In this document: positions 21,521-28,970 of the stretch, piece after piece
Position numbering within the stretch: the stretch's first letter is position 1
Layout of the letters: every line of letters starts with the position of its first letter
Assembly (NCBI RefSeq): GCF_014656435.1
Contig: NZ_BNCK01000001.1
Coordinates: 248,001-312,000, forward strand
Direction of reading: 5' to 3'
From: Thalassotalea marina
GTDB taxonomy: Bacteria; Pseudomonadota; Gammaproteobacteria; Enterobacterales; Alteromonadaceae
Length of the DNA: 64,000 bases
The notes under the pieces: model-generated
Told to the model about the DNA's origin: nothing
What the model saw: only the letters and a program-made list of their open reading frames with translations
The model's database searches: none
Position numbers and translations under genes: made by a program

Positions 21521-21535
21521 TGGCACGTTAGATGC
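21521..21535 (+). promoter_or_regulatory. Sigma-54 (-24/-12) promoter of the EF-hand gene
   Basis: TGGCACG at 21521-21527, four bases, then ATGC at 21532-21535 matches the consensus TGGCACG-N4-TTGC with one mismatch and exact GG-to-GC spacing. Expected start is near 21547, giving a leader of about 63 bases. The rpoN gene and a GlrR activator gene are both in this window. Confidence 0.8.
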
Positions 21536-21609
21536 TTTAGTCTAGTCAGGAGACATTCCTAATATTTGAAACAACTGAATACTTAACACTCTATATAAGG
21601 AAAAAAAGT

Positions 21610-21918
21610 ATGAAACCTGTAAGCTTAAAAAAAGTAAGTGTAGTTGCATTAGCATGTTTTGCTGGTACGTTTTTAGTAAACGCTAAAGAGCCAGTTGAAT
21701 TAGCAAAGTCAAACGCTGCTGACAAGGCAAAAAGTACTTTCTCTCAGTTATTGAAAAAAGCTGATGCTAACAAAAATGGCGAGTTAAGCAAAGATGAATT
21801 AGAAGGCGCAATGGAGTCGCAATTATTATCAGCCTTCAACGAAATTGACACCAATGGTGACAAATCAATTAACGAAGAAGAGTTTACTGCTTACGTAGGA
21901 AACACTGCAAAAATCTAG
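21610..21918 (+). CDS. Small secreted EF-hand calcium-binding protein
   Basis: 102 residues with a signal peptide (MKPVSLKKVSVVALACFAG, cleavage near VNAK). Two canonical EF-hand loops follow: DANKNGELSKDE and DTNGDKSINEEE, each with Asp/Asn at positions 1, 3 and 5, Gly in the loop and Glu at 12. It is probably a periplasmic or exported Ca2+ sensor or buffer; no enzyme domain is present. AAGGA precedes the ATG. It is a single gene under the predicted sigma-54 promoter and ends in a strong terminator. Its partner is unknown. Confidence 0.85.
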   Translation: MKPVSLKKVSVVALACFAGTFLVNAKEPVELAKSNAADKAKSTFSQLLKKADANKNGELSKDELEGAMESQLLSAFNEIDTNGDKSINEEEFTAYVGNTAKI

Positions 21919-21953
21919 CCTGAAATGCTCTAGCGCAAACACCCCTATTTTAT

Positions 21954-21988
21954 GTCGGCTGCATTCCCAACTATCAGCCGACTTTTTT
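21954..21988 (+). terminator. Intrinsic terminator of the EF-hand gene
   Basis: Stem GTCGGCTG (21954-21961) pairs with CAGCCGAC (21975-21982) and is followed by six thymines. Confidence 0.85.
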
Positions 21989-22006
21989 CGTTTGAAGGTT
22001 ATGCTA

Positions 22007-22333
22007 ATGTCGACAATGCCTCGGTATGTAAAATTAAACAACTGGATATTTGAAGTAAAAGCAGTACGCGCGTTGCGTGTGGAAGATTATGGTGACCCGT
22101 ATAGTGCGATTGCTTCTGTGAGTGTTAACGGAGATACGGCGTATTTTGATGGCTTGTTAACACGTGAAAATGAAGTGTTTACTCGAGCAGACTTTGAAAC
22201 GTTTAAACAATTTTGTTCACAGTTGGAAGTAGGGCGAGCCAATTTTGATCGCTTTAAAAACCAAATCATGTTTAAAGAATCTGTTGATATCGAAAAGCTT
22301 GCTGATGTGAATATTTTGCAATTAGTGAAATGA
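22007..22333 (+). CDS. Hypothetical protein, 108 residues
   Basis: The start is placed at ATG 22007, with AAGG eight bases upstream; in-frame ATG 22001 and TTG 21992 are poorer. I do not recognise the family. The protein is soluble with no signal peptide or membrane segment. It begins MSTMPRYVKLNNWIFEVKAV and alternates beta-like and helical stretches, with an aromatic/acidic C-terminal half. It follows the EF-hand terminator and is convergent with the microcin exporter, so it is probably an independent housekeeping-type gene. Confidence 0.65.
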   Translation: MSTMPRYVKLNNWIFEVKAVRALRVEDYGDPYSAIASVSVNGDTAYFDGLLTRENEVFTRADFETFKQFCSQLEVGRANFDRFKNQIMFKESVDIEKLADVNILQLVK

Positions 22334-22494
22334 TATCAGCTGATCTACGATTTAACGCTCTTTTAGTATATGAAAAATAATACACAGGGTTTTAAAAAAA
22401 AAGCGGGTTAGGACGTATAAAGCTGAAACCAAAAGGGTGAAATACTAAGTCGAAAATCAATATTTCACGCGAATATGCATATACTTAAAATGAC

Positions 22495-24678
22495 TCAGCT
22501 AGCCGTTTTAGAACAAATTTCATTAATATTTGTTAGCGTACCATTTTCTAAATGAAAAACTTGCCCCGCCATATTAATCGTCTCTTGTCGGTGAGCAATC
22601 ATAATTCGCGTCATCGGTAAATGCTGGATCTGTTCACTGATCTTAGCTTCATTGTCTTTATCTAGGTGACTTGTTGCTTCATCCATAAACAATACACATG
22701 GTGTTTGGTACAAAGCACGAGCCAATAACAATCGCTGAACTTGACCGCCAGATAAGTTCGAGCCCATATCACCAACCAAAGAATTGTAACCCATGGTCAT
22801 TTTGGTGACGTCATCATGAATAGCTGCTAAATGAGCACATTGTTCTATTTTTAAATAGTTAGGCTGTGGGTCAAAAAAGCTAATATTATCTGCGATAGAA
22901 CCAGCCAATAAAGTATCATTTTGCATGACCGCGGCAATTTGTTTACGATAATTTTTAAGGCCAAGTTGAGTGATGTCTTTACCATCAAGCAGCACTTTAC
23001 CTGAGGTTGGCTGCAATAACCCAAGCATAATTTTCATTAACGTCGTTTTACCCGCACCTGACGCTCCGGTAATTGCAATGGATTTACCAGCGCTTAGCGT
23101 CAGACTAACGTTATTTAAAATGGCAGCTTCTTCGCCATAACTAAAACAAATATTTTCTAATGTTAATTGGCCTTTAAGTGGTTTTCCATCAGGCGAGTCT
23201 TTATTTTCTATACCACTTGCTAAATATACCGCTTCACCATCACGGTTTGCTTCTTGTTCAGTGAGTGCGATATCTGAAATACGATCAAGGTGTAGTCGCA
23301 TCATTTTAAATTGAATAATTTGCTCAATCAGGTTGGTAAATCGGGTAGTCAATTGTCCTTTATAGGCAATAAAAGCGAGCACCATACCAACGGTTAAGCT
23401 ATTTGCCATTACCATAATAGCAGCAAAATAAATGACCAAAACATTTTCTAAACCAAACAGTAGTTTATTGAACGAATCGAAACTGATATTTAATCGACCC
23501 AGACGAATTTCACTATTAATCACTTCTGCATAGCGATTTTGCCAAATGCCTTGGCGTTGAGATTCGTTGCCAAACAACTTAATGGTTTGCATGCCACGAA
23601 TATTTTCTAAAAAATTTGATTGCTCTTTGGCGGATGCTTGGATCATTTCTTCGGTTGCTTGGTGCAGTGGCCGATAAAGTGCTAATCGCACTAGGGTGTA
23701 AAGTGCTATAGCGCCCAACACCACAGCAGTTAATTTTAAAGAATAAAGTGCCATCATCACTAGTACCGTAATTGCCATCACACCATCTACTAAGGTTTCA
23801 ACAAAACCTGTAGTTATACGTTCACGAATATGCGCCAATGAACCAAAACGGGAAACAATATCACCAACATGCCGAGACTCAAAATAGTTCATCGGCAAAC
23901 GCAATAAATGCCTGAGTAGATTTACCCCCATTTGCATATTTAACAGACTTGAAAGCCGTAATATTAACCAACTTCGTACTGCATTGGTGACAACTGAAAT
24001 CACCGCAATTAAGGCAAAGCCAATCGCCAGTACTGTTAATAAAGGTTTATCAAAACTAATCAATACTTCATCAACCACCCACTGCATATAATAAGGTGTC
24101 ATTAAAGCAAATAGCTGCAGCACCAAAGACAAGCCGATGAGTTTGACTAACCCTGACTTTAAACCCGACATTGAACTCCACAGCTGGGTGAACTTCATTT
24201 TGGCTTTTTCTTCTTTTACTTCAAATTTACTGGTCGGTGTAAGCTCTAAACAAACGCCCGTAAAGTGTTTACTAAAATCTTCAGTTGTTAAGGTGCGTTT
24301 ACCCACAGCAGGATCATTAACCGAATATTTCGCGTTGATGCCTTTACCTGAAACTTTCGTTAAAACCACAAAGTGATTCATATCCCAGTGCAAAATACAA
24401 GGCGTTTGTAGTTTATGTACTTCATCAATCGGGCATTGTAAGGCGCGACTGGCTAGGCCTAAACTATCGCCTAAGTCAATAAGCTGCTGAAGGTTCATCC
24501 CCTTTAAATCAGCAGAATAACGTTTGCGCATTGCTGGCATATCGAGTTGGTGACCATAATAGCTAGCAATCATTGCCAAAGAAGCTAAACCACATTCAGC
24601 TATTTCAGTTTGTAGTATTAGTGGAATCTGCTTACGCAAAGTAAAATTTAAAGGAGCTTTATTTTTTAAATATTGCAC
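22495..24678 (-). CDS. C39-peptidase ABC exporter (bacteriocin/microcin type)
   Basis: 727 residues. The N-terminal C39 peptidase domain has an intact catalytic set: Gln23 and Cys29 in LQTEIAECGLASLAMIA, His102 in HWDMNHFVVL and Asp122 in VNDPAVG. The exporter transmembrane domain spans about 160-440. The ATPase domain has Walker A TGASGAGKTT, signature LSGGQVQR and Walker B CVLFMDEATSHLD. Such proteins cleave double-glycine leaders and export the peptide. It is last in a cassette with an HlyD adaptor, a double-glycine precursor (25757-25918) and a CPBP protein. Start GTG 24678 lacks a clear Shine-Dalgarno. Confidence 0.93.
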   Translation of the reverse strand: MQYLKNKAPLNFTLRKQIPLILQTEIAECGLASLAMIASYYGHQLDMPAMRKRYSADLKGMNLQQLIDLGDSLGLASRALQCPIDEVHKLQTPCILHWDMNHFVVLTKVSGKGINAKYSVNDPAVGKRTLTTEDFSKHFTGVCLELTPTSKFEVKEEKAKMKFTQLWSSMSGLKSGLVKLIGLSLVLQLFALMTPYYMQWVVDEVLISFDKPLLTVLAIGFALIAVISVVTNAVRSWLILRLSSLLNMQMGVNLLRHLLRLPMNYFESRHVGDIVSRFGSLAHIRERITTGFVETLVDGVMAITVLVMMALYSLKLTAVVLGAIALYTLVRLALYRPLHQATEEMIQASAKEQSNFLENIRGMQTIKLFGNESQRQGIWQNRYAEVINSEIRLGRLNISFDSFNKLLFGLENVLVIYFAAIMVMANSLTVGMVLAFIAYKGQLTTRFTNLIEQIIQFKMMRLHLDRISDIALTEQEANRDGEAVYLASGIENKDSPDGKPLKGQLTLENICFSYGEEAAILNNVSLTLSAGKSIAITGASGAGKTTLMKIMLGLLQPTSGKVLLDGKDITQLGLKNYRKQIAAVMQNDTLLAGSIADNISFFDPQPNYLKIEQCAHLAAIHDDVTKMTMGYNSLVGDMGSNLSGGQVQRLLLARALYQTPCVLFMDEATSHLDKDNEAKISEQIQHLPMTRIMIAHRQETINMAGQVFHLENGTLTNINEICSKTAS

Positions 24679-24778
24679 TAAAATTCACAGCTCATTAAAT
24701 CAAATTTAGGACTTTTAAACATTGGAAGTTTTCTACTTTTATATAGATTATAAATACTTAAATCATTTTTAAAAAATA

Positions 24779-25633
24779 TTAATATTTATCTGCTTTAAGA
24801 TACTGTATTTTATGAAAATTTAAGGAAGTAACCAGAAAAGCGATAACGATCGCTGCTAAAAATGAAATTGTTAATTCAGAAGTCCATGTTTTAGCAGAAG
24901 ACAATAACAGTGGAGATTTATTTCGAAAAACTTCCAGCAGATTGTACCCCTCTAATAACCAAGAAAACAAATTATAGGTTGCATGGATTAAATATGCATA
25001 AATCAATTTACGTGTTTGCAAAGTTAACCAACCAACGAAGAAACTAAAAACAAAAATGTCTAAATAACTCTTTACTGGGTGGATGACCGTAAATAACAAC
25101 GAAGTAAGAATCAAGGCAGAAATTTTAGAATACTTCGTGTTCCAGATTGATAATATTGCTCCTCGAAATGTTAACTCCTCCATAAATGGCCCTATTACTG
25201 AATGAACAATAGCAAAAGTAAAAAAAGTAGCGAGACTACTACCAAGCTTATCATTTTTTTCAAATGTTACCTTGGAGTTTTCAAAGTCCCATAAGGAGTT
25301 TGCAAAATCTGGTGAAAACTGAGCTACAGTAAGCACTTCAATAGAGTGTAGGCCGAAAGAAACGGGAACCATTAAAACTCCTATAACTAATGCCACCAAA
25401 GCTCCTTGGTAACTCACGCCATCAAGTTTAATAAGTTCCTTTGTATCTTCTCTTTTTTCTATAACAAACTTTATTAAAAAGGCTGACATAAATATTGAAA
25501 ATAGACAAAAAGCCAATTGATTCGAATAGAATGTAGAAGATATGAACAGGTTGAAAAATTGAGCAAGAAAAGTGTCTTGTGCAATAGTACCTATGATTAG
25601 AATAATAAAAACCGCTAAGCCTGAGCTTTTCAT
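24779..25633 (-). CDS. CPBP-family intramembrane metalloprotease, possible immunity protein
   Basis: 284 residues with seven to eight membrane segments. All three CPBP (CAAX protease and bacteriocin-processing) motifs are intact: EExxxR as Glu152-Glu153-Arg157 (MEELTFRGA), FxxxH as Phe181/His185 and HxxxN as His217/Asn221. In Gram-positive class II bacteriocin loci, CPBP proteins give self-immunity or take part in maturation. Here it lies between the precursor and the exporter gene on the same strand. AAGG precedes the ATG. The immunity role is inference from position; a second proteolytic step is the alternative. Confidence 0.85.
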   Translation of the reverse strand: MKSSGLAVFIILIIGTIAQDTFLAQFFNLFISSTFYSNQLAFCLFSIFMSAFLIKFVIEKREDTKELIKLDGVSYQGALVALVIGVLMVPVSFGLHSIEVLTVAQFSPDFANSLWDFENSKVTFEKNDKLGSSLATFFTFAIVHSVIGPFMEELTFRGAILSIWNTKYSKISALILTSLLFTVIHPVKSYLDIFVFSFFVGWLTLQTRKLIYAYLIHATYNLFSWLLEGYNLLEVFRNKSPLLLSSAKTWTSELTISFLAAIVIAFLVTSLNFHKIQYLKADKY

Positions 25634-25670
25634 TCTGAATACCTTGAGTAATCAATGTAACTACAATGAA

Positions 25671-25710
25671 TACGCCTATATATTAACCACATAAATAAAA
25701 TATAGGCGTA
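25671..25710. repeat. Inverted repeat between precursor and CPBP genes
   Basis: TACGCCTATAT (25671-25681) and ATATAGGCGTA (25700-25710) form a perfect 11-bp stem with an 18-base AT-rich loop, 38 bp before the CPBP start. There is no T-tract, so a role in mRNA processing or partial attenuation fits better than full termination. Confidence 0.6.
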
Positions 25711-25756
25711 TATAAGAGCTTTAAAATAAAAAAGAAAGCCCTATTGGGGTAGAAAA

Positions 25757-25918
25757 TTACTCATTTATGAGTTCATATAACCAGCCACCAAGCGCTTTAC
25801 CGGCACTCTGAGTTAGATCATGTAAATCGTTAATTGTTTTACCTAACTCTGATTCCGGGTTGTCAATTAGATCACCGCCATTTACTAACTCTAATTCATT
25901 TACGTTTAGCTCACGCAT
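25757..25918 (-). CDS. Double-glycine leader peptide precursor (class II microcin-like)
   Basis: 53 residues from ATG 25918, with GGAG nine bases upstream; the frame is open further upstream to 25969 but that extension does not resemble a leader. The leader MRELNVNELELVNGG matches the class II microcin/colicin V leader pattern (MRxLxxNELxxVxGG). The predicted 38-residue product starts DLIDNPESEL and ends GWLYELINE. It has no cysteine, is strongly acidic (about -6), and carries a GKALGG motif and one Trp. Processing by the C39 exporter encoded downstream is expected. Activity, as toxin or signal, is unknown. Confidence 0.85.
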   Translation of the reverse strand: MRELNVNELELVNGGDLIDNPESELGKTINDLHDLTQSAGKALGGWLYELINE

Positions 25919-25937
25919 AATGTTATACTCCAAATAT

Positions 25938-26080
25938 CTCGACTTTTGTCGAGTGATTAATTTGCTCATTACCTTATGATAATGAGCAGTTAGTTAGGCT
26001 GGCTTTAGTTGTTCTCGCTAAAGTTGACTAAAGTCAGCCGCTTTATTTTCTGATAAGGTTTTTGCTTTTACCTTACCAGA
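25938..26080 (-). promoter_or_regulatory. Run of four hairpins in the precursor leader region
   Basis: In the minus-strand transcript: stem 26049-26059 with 26070-26080 (11 bp, one G-U); 25997-26008 with 26028-26039 (12 bp, one mismatch/wobble); 25963-25971 with 25980-25988 (9 bp, perfect); and 25938-25943 with 25948-25953 (CTCGAC/GTCGAG, perfect), the last ending just before the precursor ribosome-binding site. None has a proper T-tract. They may stabilise or insulate the precursor message from the adaptor gene upstream. Confidence 0.6.
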
Positions 26081-26109
26081 AAAATTATTTTAACTTTTTT
26101 ACATGCCAC

Positions 26110-27366
26110 TTAGCTTACTCTGCCTTTTAAGCTATATAGCGGCTCTAATAACCATTCAATCAAAGTTCGCTGTTCAAGCATGATATCGGCCTCAAATAAC
26201 ATACCGCTTTTTAGTTCAAAGCTTTGTCCGTATGCTTGCATTTGTTGTTTACTTAACCTCGCACGTAGACGATAAACAGGCTCTTTTAATGCTATTGGCA
26301 GTTGCACTTCATTGGGAGTAGTGAGTGCTCGGTCAATTCGAGTAATTTCACTTTCAATAAAACCAAAGCGCTGATAAGGAAATGCATCAAAACGTAGGCG
26401 CGATGTTTGACCTTTGGCGATAAAGCCTGCACTTCGAGTGGGTAATAGTAACTCTGCGACAAGTTCAGAGCCTTGTGGCAGAACATGTAACAGCGGCTTT
26501 GATTGTGCTGCTGAAGGCGACAATGTTTCACCTTCAACCACTTGAATGCTAGTCACTGTTCCAGCGTGACTCGCTGTAATGGTGTAACTATGGCTATTTT
26601 TTACTTGCGCCAATTGGTTCTCAATGTCTGCTTTTTCACGTAATAAGCTATTAATACGCAGCGTATATTGTTGTGGTAAATTCGCTTTATCAAAAGCTAC
26701 TTGATTAATTTGATTGTTTTGTTGCAGCAGTAGTCGAGCGATATTTTGTTTATCTTGTTTTGCTTCCAGCAACGCTTGTTGTCTACTTTCTTTTTCAAAT
26801 GTTGAAATAAAACCGCTGTTATTAAGTTGTTCAACATCTTTTTGTTGTGCCAATAACAATTTTAGCTTTTCGTTAGCCAGTGTAAATTGGCTTTCTAGAG
26901 CAATTTTTTCGCTGTTTAACGCTGATGCTTTATTTTCGAGGTTTTGACGTTCTTTTACTTCAATGGACTGGTATTGCCTTATTTCTTCATCAAGTAAGGT
27001 TAATTGTGACGTTAGTTGTTTTTCCAACTTGCTACTTAAGCTTAAACCGTCAGCGCTGTTTTGATGTATAACGATAGTCGCTATAGCTTGGCCCTTTTTA
27101 ACGTTATCGCCTTCTTTAACCAATAAATGTTCGATGGTGCCGCCTTGAGTAGCAAAACTTTTAATTACCCCTTTATTAGGCATTAAAAAGCCACGCACGG
27201 TTTCTTTACGTGAATATTCGGCGGTCAATAAAAATGCGACAATAGCAATAGCAATAGCCACTAATATTAAAACAGTGAGTTTGATAGATAAGGGTTGAGC
27301 TAAGGTAATAGCACCTGTTAAACGCTCACTTTGGTGGGAAACTGCTTCCTTTCTAAATAACGACAT
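26110..27366 (-). CDS. HlyD-family membrane fusion protein for peptide export
   Basis: 418 residues. One membrane segment (about 28-48) is followed by a lipoyl/barrel-sandwich half (TQGGTIEHLLVKEGDNVKKG), a long coiled-coil hairpin (about 110-260) and the returning half with beta-barrel (SHAGTVTSIQVVEGETLSP). This is the CvaA/RaxA type of adaptor that links a C39 ABC exporter to an outer-membrane TolC channel. No TolC gene is in the cassette, so a housekeeping TolC is expected. It is the first gene of the cassette, behind promoter 27407-27436. Confidence 0.92.
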   Translation of the reverse strand: MSLFRKEAVSHQSERLTGAITLAQPLSIKLTVLILVAIAIAIVAFLLTAEYSRKETVRGFLMPNKGVIKSFATQGGTIEHLLVKEGDNVKKGQAIATIVIHQNSADGLSLSSKLEKQLTSQLTLLDEEIRQYQSIEVKERQNLENKASALNSEKIALESQFTLANEKLKLLLAQQKDVEQLNNSGFISTFEKESRQQALLEAKQDKQNIARLLLQQNNQINQVAFDKANLPQQYTLRINSLLREKADIENQLAQVKNSHSYTITASHAGTVTSIQVVEGETLSPSAAQSKPLLHVLPQGSELVAELLLPTRSAGFIAKGQTSRLRFDAFPYQRFGFIESEITRIDRALTTPNEVQLPIALKEPVYRLRARLSKQQMQAYGQSFELKSGMLFEADIMLEQRTLIEWLLEPLYSLKGRVS

Positions 27367-27406
27367 AGAAGAATATATTTAATCCTTTAAATATTTAGTG
27401 GTGTGG

Positions 27407-27436
27407 ATTCTAATTCACCCAAAGTTACAATGTCAA
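27407..27436 (-). promoter_or_regulatory. Sigma-70-type promoter of the microcin-like cassette
   Basis: On the minus strand, TTGACA (27431-27436, consensus) and TAGAAT (27407-27412, one mismatch) are 18 bp apart. The expected start is about 35 bases before the adaptor ATG. The first three bases of the -35 box belong to the last copy of the tandem repeat at 27434-27488. Confidence 0.7.
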
Positions 27437-27488
27437 CAATTAAGCAACAATTAAGCAACAATTAAGCAACAATTAAGCAACAATTAAG
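27434..27488. repeat. Five perfect tandem copies of an 11-bp unit
   Basis: CAACAATTAAG is repeated five times without change (27434-27444, 27445-27455, 27456-27466, 27467-27477, 27478-27488). The unit is one DNA helical turn, so all copies face the same side. The array abuts and enters the -35 box of the cassette promoter, occupying the region bound by RNA polymerase alpha subunits or an activator. Confidence 0.9.
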
Positions 27489-27662
27489 TGATAATTATTT
27501 TAGCTTTTTGTTTGCAAGTGTCTTTTGATAAAAAGGGTTAAATCTATTCAACTAATTGTATTTTATAACTTTGATACTTCTATGATAATTAAGTAGTCGG
27601 AAGCACTTAAGTTTTTAGCTTGTCGTGCCTCTTCTGCCAGGTTGATGGAACACAACCGAGGA

Positions 27663-28094
27663 TTACAGCGCTAAATGAAGGATCGGAAAAGGTTTCCCCA
27701 TATCATCAACAGGTGAGCGAGATTTAATGTTAAACCCTAGTGCTTGGTAAAAACCAACGGCTTGCGGGTTTTGTTCATTCACATCCACGCTATTTACCTG
27801 AAAACGTGTTAAAGCATATTGCATAAGCTCTTTGCCTATACCTTGCCCTCGCTTTGCATTGAGGACAAATAACATTTCTACCTTGTGTTCATGCACACCA
27901 ATAAATGCCAAAATTTTTCCTTGGTCATCTTTAATGCACCTTAACTCAACGGCAGGAAATGCTTGCTCAACAATAATAGGTTTAAAAAACGCTATATCAT
28001 CTTCACTAATAAAGCTGTGAGTTGCTCGGACTGAATCTTCCCAAACGGCTAATAACTCTGGATAGTCGCTAGGAAGCACTTGTTCAATTTTCAT
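27663..28094 (-). CDS. GNAT-family N-acetyltransferase
   Basis: 143 residues from ATG 28094, which has AAGGAA upstream; the frame continues 58 codons further upstream without homology. It has the acetyl-CoA binding motif NAKRGQGIGKELMQYAL and the C-terminal NEQNPQAVGFYQALGF. The substrate is unknown. The small size and EQVLPSDYPELLAVWEDSVRA start resemble YjaB/PhnO-like acetyltransferases. It lies downstream of the PAS-AraC gene on the same strand with a 58-bp gap. Confidence 0.85.
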   Translation of the reverse strand: MKIEQVLPSDYPELLAVWEDSVRATHSFISEDDIAFFKPIIVEQAFPAVELRCIKDDQGKILAFIGVHEHKVEMLFVLNAKRGQGIGKELMQYALTRFQVNSVDVNEQNPQAVGFYQALGFNIKSRSPVDDMGKPFPILHLAL

Positions 28095-28152
28095 AAAAAT
28101 TTCCTTGAATTGAAAACAGAATTTGTGCAGCCGCGTGCAGAATTTAACAGGG

Positions 28153-28878
28153 TTATCTATAGTTGTCACGAAACTCTGAAGGCAGTTTGCCAAACATGAG
28201 CTTAAATTGTTTACTGAAATAACTGTGATCGGCAAAACCTGCTCGTTCGCCCACATCAGCAATCGCAATGTTGGTTTCCACTAGCAAGCGTCTCGCTTTT
28301 TCAAGGCGAAGTTGCGTGATAAATTGCTTGGGTGTTTTTTTCAGGTGTTTTTTAAATCGCCTTTCTAGTGCGCTTACCGACAAGTGGGCAACTTCCGCCA
28401 ATTCTTCTATGGTAAAAGGTCTGTGGTAGTTTTCTTTAATAAAGTCTACGGGAGCTTTAACCGCTTCTAAGCCAGTTAACGCTTTAGCCAGTTTCTCCAA
28501 GTGACGGGTAACGCCATAAGAGCCAACAATATTTCCGTTAATATCTTTTAATGGACGCTTGCTGGTGCTGTACCAAGCAAAGTTGCCATCAACACCAATA
28601 TTCATCTCTAAACGTTCAGTAACACTGCCACCAGCGAGTATTTTTTCATCATCTTGCACAAATTGTTGTGCAATATGTGCAGGGGCAAAATGGTGATCTG
28701 TTTTACCAATAACCTGTTCAATTGATTTAACACCTTGGTGTTTGATGAACGCTTTATTTGCGTAGATAAATTGATGTTTTTCGTCTTTTATCCAAAAAAG
28801 TATGTCGGGTAAAAGATCAAACATTTTAATAAGTTCGATGCAGTTTATATTGTCTAACAAGCTGTTATTGACTGGCAT
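28153..28878 (-). CDS. PAS-AraC family transcription regulator
   Basis: 241 residues. An N-terminal PAS domain (about 15-130, with FWIKDEKHQFIYANKAF and the PAC-like GSYGVTRHLEKL) is joined to a C-terminal AraC/XylS DNA-binding domain with two helix-turn-helices (about 140-238; IADVGERAGFADHSYFSKQFK is the second). It is divergent from the carbohydrate operon starting at 28971. The 92-bp gap holds direct repeats spaced 21 bp that fit an AraC-type operator. It probably controls that operon; the signal sensed by the PAS domain is unknown. Confidence 0.88.
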   Translation of the reverse strand: MPVNNSLLDNINCIELIKMFDLLPDILFWIKDEKHQFIYANKAFIKHQGVKSIEQVIGKTDHHFAPAHIAQQFVQDDEKILAGGSVTERLEMNIGVDGNFAWYSTSKRPLKDINGNIVGSYGVTRHLEKLAKALTGLEAVKAPVDFIKENYHRPFTIEELAEVAHLSVSALERRFKKHLKKTPKQFITQLRLEKARRLLVETNIAIADVGERAGFADHSYFSKQFKLMFGKLPSEFRDNYR

Positions 28879-28905
28879 ATGAGGCTCTCAATAATTTATA
28901 TAACG

Positions 28906-28936
28906 CCGATTTCGTTGCATTAAAAACCGATTTCAT
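28906..28936. promoter_or_regulatory. Candidate AraC-type operator (direct repeats)
   Basis: CCGATTTC occurs at 28906-28913 and 28927-28934, exactly 21 bp apart and in the same orientation, each followed by a purine and T. Same-face direct repeats at two helical turns are typical for AraC proteins. They lie between the PAS-AraC gene and the oxidoreductase gene. Confidence 0.5.
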
Positions 28937-28970
28937 AGTAACACCTCATCAACAGATAATTCTATATTTA

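Noticed and set aside
27434-27488. Tandem repeats as a CRISPR array
   Set aside because: Units are 11 bp and directly adjacent with no spacers, and no cas genes are present.
28095-28268. N-terminal extension of the GNAT protein
   Set aside because: It overlaps the 3' end of the PAS-AraC gene, has no family similarity, and ATG 28094 has a good ribosome-binding site.
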